Source of the DNA: Reclinomonas americana ATCC 50394
Lineage: Eukaryota; Jakobida; Jakobea; Jakobida
DNA: 23,167 nt
Direction of reading: 5' to 3'
NCBI GenBank assembly: GCA_048213135.1
Contig: PS015384.1
Coordinates: forward strand, 63,017 to 86,183
Position 1 is the stretch's first letter, and the number at the start of each line of letters is the position of its first letter. The position numbers were made by a program, and so were the translations under genes. The notes under the pieces are model-generated. The model saw only the letters and a list, made by a program, of their open reading frames with translations. It made no database searches and was not told where the DNA came from. Shown here in pieces: positions 1 through 9,871 of this stretch.

Positions 1-320
1 GGCCATCGATGTCGGCGACATGTCGCCTCGCGCGGGACTCTGCACCGTGCCGCTTCCACCGTTACTGTCGGTGGAGCTGTTGGGTACAGAGATTGTGTGC
101 GCTCCTGAGCCGCTCGGCGTGCTGTCGCCACCAACAGACGCGGCAGCGGCGGCAGTTCGGCCCGACACATCGACCCGCACAAACGCGGGCGCGGCCGACG
201 GCACCGACACTGACAGCGACATTGGCTGGCGGTGTGGATCGTCGACACCGTCGACAGTGTTGACCAGGCAGTCTGCTTGCGATGACACCCGCTGCAGCGC
301 GCGAACAATGTCATGAAACG

Positions 321-358
<38 letters not shown>

Positions 359-1661
359 CACGTGCACAAGTCGACAAACATACCTGTGGCAACTCCGGAT
401 TGATCACCAGCGGAGATTGTTCGCTCACGAGCGACGGGTTGGTGATTGGCGACTTGATACGCAGGATCAAGAGGCTCACGCAAATGGGCACAAAGTCGAG
501 AGTCATGGACACAATGGCAACTGCGTGCACGGAGCGAGAAAGAAACATGAGCACAATGACGGAGATGCACATTTTTGGGTTGCTGTCATCCGCTCAACTA
601 AAAAAGCGTGAGTCTGGGTTGGACCAGAGCGCCTGATGGCGCACAGCCACAGTGGCGTCCATGACGCAGCGCGCAATCAGCATGACGCCAAACATGACGC
701 TGATGACAAACACCTGTGGCATGCACACAATGGTGTCAGATGCGACTGCTGCATCGGAGACAAGCGTGCAAGAAAAGAAATATTCTCCGTCACCATTCGC
801 ACGTGCGAAAAGTTGGCCGTCTCGTCCTTGACGCCGCCGACCATGGCGCGATGCGTGAAGAAGTACCAGAAGAGGAAGAACACAACAATCGACGCCGACA
901 GAATTGCATGATATGAAAACTGCCGCGCCACAAGATCAGTGTGAGTGGTGCACTGGGCGGTGCTTGCTTTTCCTTCTTCAACAAACCTGCAGCTCCCACA
1001 CCCACGACGCGTGCGGACCCAGCACCACAAAGCCGATAAGCAAGCCCCACTCCAGCGCATGAAGCTGCACATGTGCAAAGGAAGATTCGTTGTGTCATGG
1101 ATTCGAGTTCTGTGGGGAGAGGGGGTCTCTCGCGCATGACATGCGTACCAACAGGTTGATGCCGAAGAAGAGCTTGGCTGGCCGTCGCAAGAAGCGATGC
1201 ACGTGCTGCATGGAGTACGAATTCGACAAGTGCAGCAGACTCGACCTGTGCGGCAGTGAGTCAGCGCACGCACACGCACACGCACACACATGTGGAAGGC
1301 CTCTCACCAGCACATGACCAGCGGGAAGAACGCCGAGTAGTAGAGCATGGAGCAGCCAAAGTACGTCACAATCATTAGTGTAGGCGGGAATAAGTGACCA
1401 TCGTAGGGTAAGTCAAAGAACTGTGCCGCTCGACCTGCATGTGCGCACGTGCTGGTCATTACACAGCAGCACTTGTGCAGACAGACACACACACACGCAC
1501 ACACTGTCTCCATCACACTCACCGAGTAGCACTGGTATCACGAGGAAAAAGAAGACCTTTTGCGGAGGATACGACCGCGGAAACTTGTGGCAGTGTGCGA
1601 CAAACTCGTGGCTCGCAAAAAGGAAGAGCAGCACGTAGAGACCAGCCATGGTGTAGCACAT
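1..1661 (-). CDS. THH1/TOM1/TOM3 (GPR137-like) multipass membrane protein, 3' part, runs off window start
   Basis: Spliced on the minus strand from exons starting near 1661, 1434, 1245, 1064, 919, 695, 529 and 295. Each main exon carries one hydrophobic segment, for example MCYTMAGLYVLLFLFA, YFGCSMLYYSAFFPLVMCW, ALEWGLLIGFVVLG, AILSASIVVFFLFWYFF, VFVISVMFGVMLIARCVMDA and VAIVSMTLDFVPICVSLLIL. The order of motifs (a PQKVFFF stretch after TM1, an FFDLP before TM3, LIARCV in TM6, a DFVP-LLILR ending in TM7) matches the THH1/TOM1/TOM3 domain shared by plant TOM1/TOM3 and animal GPR137. Those are seven-helix proteins of vacuolar or lysosomal membranes. After TM7 a Ser/Ala/Gly-rich, low-complexity tail begins and continues beyond position 1. 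The Met at 1661 has a fair context but a splice acceptor sits just before it, so a further 5' exon in 1700-2000 is possible. The donor after the sixth exon (about 600) is unclear. Family call is fairly secure; function here is inferred. Confidence 0.62.
323..357. repeat. (GT)n microsatellite in an intron
   Basis: An uninterrupted GT dinucleotide run of about 35 bp. It lies inside the last visible intron of the minus-strand THH1/TOM1/TOM3-like gene, so it reads as (CA)n in the transcript, close to the 3' splice site of that intron. Confidence 0.95.
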
Positions 1662-2234
1662 GGCGGGCCCAGCTGCCACCAAAAAGAGAGAGAAAGAGTG
1701 AGTGAGCGAGTGTTTCAGACACGCACGTCACTGCGCAGAGTCTCGCGACTGAAAGATGCGCGTGTGCAGAGAGGAACGACAGATGCACACACGCACACAG
1801 ATGGAGCGAGAGAGAAAGAGAGAGAAGTGGACACGCAAGCGAGGAGAAACACGACGACACTGACCTCACTTACAAAACACGACAGGAATCGACACTCACT
1901 TCGCGTCTCTCTCTTCCTCTCTCTCTCTCTCTCTCTCTCACTCACACACACAGAGGGAGATACACACAAGCGCGCACGCACCAGCCTCCAACGCATTTGT
2001 CATTCTGTGTGACTCCACGCGCACACTCGCACGCACACACACTCACTCACTCGCCCTATCCAACTGCCACCGCAGACACGCAAAGAGACACGCGCAACAC
2101 AACACACACGCCGCTCTTTCTCCCTCCACTCTCTGCTTTTGGATTCGCCGCCCGTCCGATCCATCGGCTTCCCGCCCGCACGCGAGCCCGGATATCTTGC
2201 GCCATCTGTCCCGCTTATTTTCTGAGTTTCACAA
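1662..2234. promoter_or_regulatory. Divergent intergenic region, low complexity
   Basis: This 573-bp stretch separates the start of the minus-strand THH1/TOM1/TOM3-like gene from the start codon at 2235 of the plus-strand surface protein gene, so it must hold both promoters and probably a 5' non-coding exon or first intron of the minus-strand gene. It is dominated by GA-, CT- and CA-rich simple sequence, with a perfect (CT)n run at about 1917-1939. A strong minus-strand donor (GTAAGTGAG, near 1875) suggests a small first exon there. I see no TATA box. Confidence 0.5.
1917..1939. repeat. (CT)n microsatellite
   Basis: Uninterrupted CT dinucleotide run of about 23 bp in the divergent intergenic region, followed directly by a short CA-rich stretch. 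Confidence 0.9.
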
Positions 2235-5200
2235 ATGCGAAGGCCACGGTTAGCACCGTGTGCCGCCGCACCGTGGCAAAGATTACCACTCACACTGATA
2301 GTGATGGTTGTGGTGGTGGTGATGGCAATGGTGGTCATTGCTCAGGGGGAGGAGGAGGAGAGTGGAGAGTGGATGCACGAGCTGTCGCCGATTGATCTCA
2401 GTCAGGGTGCGTGTGTCTGCTCTGTGTGGCGTGTGTGTCTGCTGCGTGTGTGTGTTGCTCATGTGCGTGCGTGTGTGCAGTGGAGCAAGGGCCCAAGTCG
2501 GCGACCGGTCAGCACTTCCCGAATGTCGGCAAGCAACCGCCGCCGTCGCTGCCGGACCCGCGGCCACCGGTGCCGCTGAACAACGACTCGCCGCACACAC
2601 TGCCGACGGCGTCGGGTGTGGTTGCGCCGCCAGGGCCGGTGGGTAGTGTGCCGGGAGGACCGGCCACGGCGGGCACGCTGGCGACACCGTCGACGCAGAT
2701 TGCGGGCACGACGGTTCATCAGCTCGCGCCCGAGGTGAAGCCGCAGGATACGCTGACTCCTGTGCCGGATACGCTGGTGCCGGTGACAGTCACTGGACCC
2801 GGGTGCAGTCTGGGCGAGAAGCGCAAGCCAGAGGAGATTATCGGCAAGCCGTCGGGAGCGTCGGCCGTCAAGCCGGTGCCGCCCGCCATCAAGAAGATTG
2901 TGCCGCGCATCAAGACCGTGCTGGATCAATTGGAGGTGTGTGTGGTGATTGCGGAGAACCATGGATGGCACACCGCGGCTCACGATCGCGCTCTTGTTTC
3001 TCGTCACAGCGTCGACCAATCAACTGCTCCCCAAAGCTGAACTCGGTGCTCCGCGCCGTGCAAAACAGCATGATGGAGGCGCGCACGGCGTGTCAGAAGC
3101 CTCTGATTTGCATCGAGGGCATTCGTCGTTGGCAGTACCAGGTACTTTGTGTGTGATGACAAGCGCGTCGCGATCGATTTGCTGACAAGTGTGACAGATC
3201 TCAAACGGTCGCACACACTGGGCACGCCTGGTGGTCTCCGGGCACGAAGTGGTGGCGCAAGTGTGGGAGACTCCGTCTATCGAGACAGAGTATGCCAGTT
3301 CGTCGATTCCGAGTGCCAAGGGCAATGCGTTTCGTCACTTGCTGCTGTGCTGTTGACGATATGCTGTAGTTCGTCAGCCCACTGTGATGATGCAGTGTGA
3401 CCGACAATGCGGAACGAATGACTGTGGTGGGCCTCTTCCGTCCGCGCCAGTCGCAGACGGAGGCGCGACAACCGCTCGATGTCTGTTCGCTCGGTGCGCG
3501 GCCAGCCGCCACCGCCAGCGACTGCGCACACGCCGATCTGTCCTCGCTCAAGGCCACAATTACCAACTTTAATCAGTATGTGGAGCTCGACGGAGATCTC
3601 ACTCCGCTGCACGTCGACATGTTGCGTTTCCGGGATCATGCAGGGGGTCCGCGTATGTGTGTGTGCTGATGCAAAGTGTATGTACGCGTGCAGCATGGAG
3701 GATGCCGATGTGGATGAGGTGGACAGCGAGAGTGGCGAGACGCGCAACTTGGTGGAGCCCGAGGTGCTCAACTCGGAGCTGGAGGTCGACGAGATTGACG
3801 AGGCTTCCAAGTTGTCGCTGGCGGAGATTGTGGAGTCACGCTTGTCGGTGTCCGAGTACGATTTCCGCAACGTGGCCGACAAGCTCAAGTGCCCCGTGCG
3901 CGTTCTCGACCAGCGGTTCTGGTGAGAGTCTTCTCCATATGCAGCAGTTGGCAGCTGTGAGCGCCCTCCACTGATCCTGCATTGTGTCCACAGTGGTGGC
4001 AGTTGGGCGTTCTCGGCCGCCACCTCACTGTCGGCTAGTCTGTGCATCGTGACACAGGTTGGAAAACGCCCTTCTTTACTGCTGTTCTTCACTGCCGTGT
4101 AGCAGCACACTGACTGGTGGTAATAGGGTCGCGACACGGCACTGGTGAGCCCGCAAGACATTATCTCGTGCACTGGTCGCGGTGACGGCTGTCGTGGCGG
4201 TCACTACTATCGCACGTACAAGCAGATGGCCAAGAAGAAGCTGCAGGTGTGTGCGCGCACGCGCTGGAGGTCGACCTTGTGGAGCTCGTGTTAACGTGGC
4301 TCTTGTTTTCATGCACGTCAGGTTCTCTTTGACGAGTGCCACCCGTTCGTGTCGGCGGATATCACACTGGGCGAAAAGTGTGGTGTCACCGCTCCGCTGC
4401 AACAGTGCAAGAACCCTCGTCGCATCGGGGCTGCAAATACGCGCTATCTCGCTGCACTGGATTCGCCAGGCGCCGAGGATGCGTTGAAACGAGCCATTCG
4501 TCGGGTGGGTGCTGTCAGTGCCGAAATCGTCGTGCATCGCTCGTTCTACAAGTACTCGGGTGGTGAGTGGGGAAGTGTTTCACAGCAATGACAGACTCAC
4601 ATCACATCGTACTCACTGCTTTTGATGTGCAGGCATCTACACGGCCAAGCAGGCCGATGTGGTCGACGGTCTGCATGCTGTCACAGTGATTGGCTGGGGC
4701 GACGATCCGCAAGCACCATACTGGATCATTCAGAACTCGTGCGTCGGTTGCTAATGTGGCTTGGAGTGACTGGCAACTGAATCGATTGTTAACGTTCTCG
4801 TTGTTGCTGCAGGTGGGGTGAATTGTGGGGCGAGAAGGGATTTGCGCGCATCGGTCGCGACAAGGCCAGCATCGACAAGCTGGGACTGCGCAACTTTGTG
4901 TGGGTCGACGCCACTCCGAGCGTTGTGTGCAACAAGATCAATTGCGTGCATGGCATGACCTCGGCAGACTGCAACACGTGCTCGTGCGACGAAGGATGGA
5001 GTGGACCCGATTGCAACAGTTGTGTGTGCAGAAGGGAAGAGAAGGAGTGTGCGTGCGTACATTGCTGACGTGCAGTGTCTGTGCTGCAGAGTGCACGCTG
5101 AAGTGCTACAATGGCGGCGAAGTGGACACTGCCGCCTGCCAGTGCATGTGCCCGGACGGATTTGGTGGCGTGCAGTGCGAACTGAGTTGCGTTGCCGAGA

Positions 5201-8063
5201 GTTGACATAGTGTTTATCTCGTTCGTGATGCTGACGGCGAGTGACAGGCATCACACCACTGCATGGTCTTATCGGCGTTGTGCCACTGTGCAAGCGTTCT
5301 GATTTCGGTGTGCGCCTCACTGGTTTCCGAGCACATGAAAAGGTATGCATGCTCTCCACACGTCTTGAGCAGCGAACGGAAGACTCAAATCGACTGCTGT
5401 GCAGGATTTCATCATTGTGACACGACATCCGAACCCCCCGCGTGACACCTCTGGCAAGTGGAACACTCTGATCAGCAACAGGCTGCCGTGCAAGGGCGTG
5501 TGTCCGCCGGGCCCCGTAGATGTGCACCTCAGCCTGTCCGGATTGCAGTCCGGTCGCTATGTCGTTGCGTACAGACCATTTCCCTTTTCGTGTTTTCTCT
5601 GCTTCCCTTCCTCACCACCTGCTCGCCAGATCTGGTACATGCAAGCGCAGACGGCGAATGCATTCGGCCAGGAGACAGGCTACGAGGCGCAGGTGCCACT
5701 GAACATTGAGATCGAGGGCGTGCCGTCCAGCTGTGCGTCACTCGTCTCTTTAGCCAGTGCCGATGTGAGAGTGTCCCTGACAGCTTGTTTTTGTCCATGC
5801 GCAGCCTGGGCCAAGATCAATCCCACACCCGCGATTTTGGCACCGGCGGCCGAAGTGATTCCGGTGCCGCCGCCGCGCTGCACGGTGGTTCCCGGCCAGG
5901 TACGCGGCAAGTGGCTGTACAATCCGTTCGACGATGTCGCACCGGCAGCCGTCGACCCGCTGACCGACATGCCGGTGACGGAACTGGATGGATTCCCGGT
6001 CGACAAGGAGGTGGCGGATGCCATTCGCAAGGTCGACGAGGACGCGTCGGTGGAGATCCTCGCGCCCAAGACGCAGGCCCCGAAAGACCCGAATCAGGCG
6101 TTGCCGGTACCCGGCACTCCGTACATTGATCCGTGCACGTCGCCCACGTACACGGAGCTGACCGTCACGTTCAAGCGCGCCCCCGGTCTGAAGGATGTCG
6201 GCATTCTGCACTACGAAGTGGAGCGCAGCTCAGACGCACTGTTCAACGAGGGTGTGGAGCGCAGTGTGGTGGCCCCCGACGGTTTCAACACCTCCAAAGT
6301 GCGGCACACTGTCCGCGGACTCGCCGCCGGTCGCGCCAATTATGTACGTGCACGAGTGGTGACGGTGACTGGTCGCTCCGGTCCGTGGAGCAAGACAAGC
6401 CAGCCGCTGCGCACGGCTGGATCACCCAGTTGAGTATGAGGCAATCGTTCATTTTTCTCTCAAACCATCATCAAACTCATGGTTCGTGCAGACGGGCAAT
6501 GCAACGTGCCGCTCTTCACCTCGCCGGCTATTGCCTACGCCTCCGCACCGTACATGATGGTGAGTGTGAGGCGAATCTGTTCGCAACACTGTTTCGCGAA
6601 AAATGACGCGGTGGCATTATGTTGCAGGGAACGCCGGGAGTCGAACAGTGCCCACTGAATCAGGGAGTAGCCAGCTGCTGCACCAAGCAGTCGGTGAAAT
6701 GTTTCGTCGTGCACGCAATCGTGTGTGTCGTCTGTGTGGTCGAGACGAGAAACTGATCCGTGGTGCTGGTGTGTGCAGTCATGAAAGAGGACCTGACGAA
6801 CCAGGCCTCGGTTTATGCCCGTGGACCCGACGGCTTCCTCGACATGGTGGAGCGCCTGGTGACGATGGTACGCGTTTTTCTTCTGCACTGCTCTCCCGTG
6901 CACTGCATCCTCATCCATGCACGCATTGCACAGGCTGCGCACTGGACGACATACACTGCCGGTGTGCAGGCGTGGCCGAGGGTGCGGCAGGCGCAGCAGC
7001 GGGCACTCGACACGGCGTACAGGTTCGCGTCGGACAACCGCGCACTGATTGAGCAGTGCTTCACCACCACCCACCGCTACCTGGCCGGACTGTACTGTCT
7101 GGGATGCCGTGGCGACTGGGGTCTGTACATGTCGCAGTCATCGCTCGGGTTCACCACCGTGGCGTTGCACACGTCGACGTGCGACAAACTGGAACAAGGT
7201 AGGAAATGGGCAAGGATTGAGTGTGGTGGTGGTGGTGAGTCTCACTGTGGCACGCGGCAGACTGTGCGGCGTTTGTCGACGCGTACCACGTGGCCGTGCG
7301 TGATATCAACGGGATCTACGCGGCCGGCTTTGGTGGCGAACTGCCGCCGAACCGTCCGGTGGAGGTGCCGACCGAGTCGCCGTGCGCGCACACGTTCGAG
7401 AACCAAAAGTCGCTCATCAAGTGCCGCACGCACGTGTGCCAGACAGTGTTTGGTGGTGCGTTGTGTTTCGTTTGCTTGTTTCACCGTGCATCATGGTGTT
7501 GACAAGTGCACTTGTATTTTTGCGCAGGCACCGACATTCGTTTCGGAGCATCGCGCAAGTTGCGAGCAGTGCACTCGTCGTCTTTCCTCCAGCCTCCCAC
7601 CCGCGTTCTCACATTGTTTGTGCAGGACCGACTTGTCGTCGGAGGTGCTGCTGACGAGTGCCGAGGTGGCAAGCGAGGAGACCAACAACTTTTCCGACAT
7701 TTTGTTGTATGGCGGCACTCAGGGCACTCCACCTGCAGCGGTGCGCGTTGCACTCCGTGATCACACACTTGTCATCTCCCTCGTTGTGCGTACTGACGCA
7801 AAGAGTGACACAGGTGGCCAATGTGTACTCGGACAAGGGTTACAACTTGTTTGGCATTCAGGCGCCCCCACCAATCCCAAACCTCAACAGTGGCTTGCAA
7901 CGTTGCGTCTCGCGGCTGTCTTGCTCTTTTCTGTCTCTCTCGCTCACCCATTTCCCTCTTCGCAGGCTCGTTGCCCAAAAACTCGTCAACAAGAGCATCG
8001 ACAGTCAGCGGTTGGTTGTTGCTCTTCGCCGTGGCTGTTGTCACTGCGCTAGTGGCTTGGTGA
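2235..8063 (+). CDS. Large GPI-type surface protein: papain-like domain with catalytic Cys to Ser, EGF-like, FN3-like and Cys-containing regions
   Basis: About 25 short exons. The start at 2235 opens a signal peptide (hydrophobic LTLIVMVVVVVMAMVVIA). A Pro-rich segment (about 2480-2940) and an acidic linker (about 3695-3830) follow. Next comes a papain-like C1A domain (about 3880-4890) with Ser in place of the nucleophile Cys but His and Asn kept. EGF-like Cys modules follow (about 4920-5200, for example CDEGWSGPDCN), then two FN3-like regions (GLQSGRY-IWYMQAQTANAFG at about 5540-5690; a second at about 6145-6420), then an unrecognised Cys-containing helical region (6490-7850). The last exon ends in a hydrophobic tail (WLLLFAVAVVTALVAW, stop at 8063) typical of a GPI signal. 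The EGF exon joins the next one in frame through a weak donor near 5200; only a short gap separates a possible stop at 5205 from the next exon. Two adjacent genes remain an alternative. Role unknown; adhesion or ligand binding is inference. Confidence 0.6.
3880..4890 (+). other. Papain-family (C1A) domain with Ser at the nucleophile position
   Basis: The exon ending at 3921 supplies LDQRF and, with the exon from 3994, reads C-GGSWAFSA. In papain numbering this keeps Gln19 (oxyanion hole), Cys22 and Trp26, but residue 25, normally Cys, is Ser (AGT, 4001-4003). Downstream exons give VSPQDIISC and GCRGG (4130-4220), ECHPF (about 4335), the active-site His in GLHAVTVIGWG (about 4670-4700), and the Asn in IIQNSWGELWGEKGF, which spans the intron 4739-4813. 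Both splice junctions around the motifs are phase-consistent. TINAG-type proteins and Plasmodium SERA5-type proteins have the same substitution and are mostly inactive or weakly active. A Ser-His-Asn set is present, so activity cannot be excluded. Confidence 0.8.
6145..8063 (+). other. C-terminal part of the surface protein: second FN3-like domain, Cys-containing region, GPI-type tail
   Basis: The FN3-like segment (LTVTFKRAPGL, LHYEVERSSD, VRGLAAGRANYVRARVVTV, GRSGPWS) ends near 6420. The exons at about 6491-6559, 6628-6695, 6780-6868, 6933-7199, 7261-7459, 7529-7590 and 7627-7740 encode a region with a CC pair (GVASCCTKQS), then a long helical stretch, then YCLGCRGDWGLY and further single Cys residues (STCDKLEQ, DCAAFVDAY, KCRTHVCQTVF). 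I do not recognise this as a named domain. The paired Cys pattern suggests a disulfide-bonded extracellular fold. The final exon, from about 7966, carries a Ser/Thr-rich spacer followed by a hydrophobic end without a cytoplasmic tail, as in GPI attachment signals. Confidence 0.55.
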
Positions 8064-8158
8064 ATACAGTAAAAACAACAAGACAAAGGACAAATGCCAC
8101 TCAAAGCAATGCATTACCGTGCTCTCTCTCTCTCCTAATGCTACGCTTGTTACGATTA

Positions 8159-9736
8159 TCAACTGCTTAGTGCCATGCCGAATGCCTCGTATGCCGGCAG
8201 TGGTTCGGCGTTACCGTACAGCAGCACAGTTGGCGGCTTGCCCTTGATGACGCGCGCGGCCACCCGTCGCACATCCTCAATACTGACCTCGTCGATCTTG
8301 GTGCACAGCTCCTCACTCGACAAGTGCTTCCCGTACGTCAGCATCTGGCGACCCATGTCCTCCGTCATGCCACCACGCATCTCGCGACCCATCAGCAGAC
8401 TCATCTTGAGTTGATTCTTGGCACGGGCCACCTCGTGCAGCCAGATCGGGTCTGCAGAGACGAGCAGGGTGAGCGCAGTGAGCGAGGCGTCTGCAGGAAA
8501 TCACCCTCACCTGCATCGAGGTACAGCTTGCGCAGCTCGGCCACCAACACTCGCACACAATCCTCGACATTCTCGTGGAAGGTGTTGGCGTAGATGCCCC
8601 ACAGACCGCCGTCGGTGTACGTGTGCACGTTTGNNNNNNNNNNNNNNNNNNNNNNNNNNNNNNNNNNNNNNNNNNNNNNNNNNNNNNNNNNNNNNNNNNN
8701 NNNNNNNNNNNNNNNNNNNNNNNNNNNNNNNNNNNNNNNNNNNNNNNNNNNNNNNNNNNNNNNNNNNNNNNNNNNNNNNNNNNNNNNNNNNNNNNNNNNN
8801 NNNNNNNNNNNNNNNNNNNNNNNNNNNNNNNNNNNNNNNNNNNNNNNNNNNNNNNNNNNNNNNNNNNNNNNNNNNNNNNNNNNNNNNNNNNNNNNNNNNN
8901 NNNNNNNNNNNNNNNNNNNNNNNNNNNNNNNNNNNNNNNNNNNNNNNNNNNNNNNNNNNNNNNNNNNNNNNNNNNNNNNNNNNNNNNNNNNNNNNNNNNN
9001 NNNNNNNNNNNNNNNNNNNNNNNNNNNNNNNNNNNNNNNNNNNNNNNNNNNNNNNNNNNNNNNNNNNNNNNNNNNNNNNNNNNNNNNNNNNNNNNNNNNN
9101 NNNNNNNNNNNNNNNNNNNNNNNNNNNNNNNNNNNNNNNNNNNNNNNNNNNNNNNNNNNNNNNNNNNNNNNNNNNNNNNNNNNNNNNNNNNNNNNNNNNN
9201 NNNNNNNNNNNNNNNNNNNNNNNNNNNNNNNNNNNNNNNNNNNNNNNNNNNNNNNNNNNNNNNNNNNNNNNNNNNNNNNNNNNNNNNNNNNNNNNNNNNN
9301 NNNNNNNNNNNNNNNNNNNNNNNNNNNNNNNNNNNNNNNNNNNNNNNNNNNNNNNNNNNNNNNNNNNNNNNNNNNNNNNNNNNNNNNNNNNNNNNNNNNN
9401 NNNNNNNNNNNNNNNNNNNNNNNNNNNNNNNNNNNNNNNNNNNNNNNNNNNNNNNNNNNNNNNNNNNNTCACTCTCGCTCTCCCTCTTCTTTCGCCTACC
9501 TCGGTGATCACTTGCATACCATTGGCCAGATCGGTGACACGCACACGCCCGGCCTCCGACAGACTGTCGAGCACAGCTGCATCGTCCCACACCACAGACG
9601 ACGAGGTCGCGTGCGATGGCGCTGCAGTGGCGGGTTTCGACAATGGTGGCAGACTTGTGCCGCTGCTGTTGGTGCTAATGTTGCTGAACAGACGTGCTGG
9701 CGGTCGCAGCAGCCGCAGCGCTGATCGCAACAGCAT
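8159..9736 (-). CDS. PMPCA: Mitochondrial processing peptidase alpha subunit, interrupted by an assembly gap
   Basis: The start at 9736 opens an Arg/Leu/Ser-rich mitochondrial presequence (MLLRSALRLLRPPARLFS), then leads to VTDLANGMQVITE at the usual first strand of the M16 fold, ending at a donor near 9500. After the N gap an exon gives HTYTDGGLWGIYANTF and VRVLVAELRKLYLDAG. A clean phase-1 splice (8510/8454) leads to DPIWLHEVARAKNQLKMSLL, EDMGRQMLTYGK, SSEELCTKIDEV, EDVRRVAARVIKGKPPTVLLYG and the end MALSS. The C-terminal pattern (RAKxQLK, EDxGRQ, LCTxI, IKGKP) is that of the alpha, substrate-recognising subunit, not the zinc-bearing beta subunit. The glycine-rich loop that defines alpha falls in the gap and cannot be checked. 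It acts in the mitochondrial matrix with the beta subunit, cutting presequences. Confidence 0.85.
8634..9468. other. Assembly gap (835 N) in the MPP alpha gene
   Basis: A run of 835 N. Against human PMPCA, roughly 300 residues of the protein, more than 900 nt even without introns, should lie between the flanking coding pieces. The gap length is therefore probably underestimated. Confidence 0.95.
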
Positions 9737-9773
9737 TCTTCTCCGTCAAGTGTGATGGGACGCGAGGACTTCA

Positions 9774-9779
9774 TTTATT
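9774..9779 (-). terminator. AATAAA polyadenylation signal
   Basis: AATAAA on the minus strand, about 40 bp upstream of the MPP alpha start codon. It probably serves the minus-strand acidic protein gene directly upstream, and so supports a real minus-strand transcript there. Confidence 0.45.
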
Positions 9780-9871
9780 AATGTGGTGGTGCTGGCGTGT
9801 TGGAACCAGCTGCTGGTGGTGGTGGTGGTGGTGGAGGAGGATGGGATGTGTATGAAAGCATGCGAAGGACC

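Noticed and set aside
323-357. GT repeat as a possible CRISPR or structured array
   Set aside because: It is a simple dinucleotide microsatellite with no spacers, located in a eukaryotic intron.
4739-4813. Apparent break in the papain NSWG motif (NSCVG in the unspliced frame)
   Set aside because: A GTGCGT donor at 4739 and a GCAG acceptor ending at 4813 restore NSWGELWGE exactly, so this is an intron and not a mutation.
6760-8052. Uninterrupted 430-codon plus-strand frame in the surface protein gene
   Set aside because: It reads through several introns (GTACGC...ACAG at about 6869-6932, GTAGGA...GCAG at about 7200-7260). Only parts are coding, and after the introns the true frame differs.
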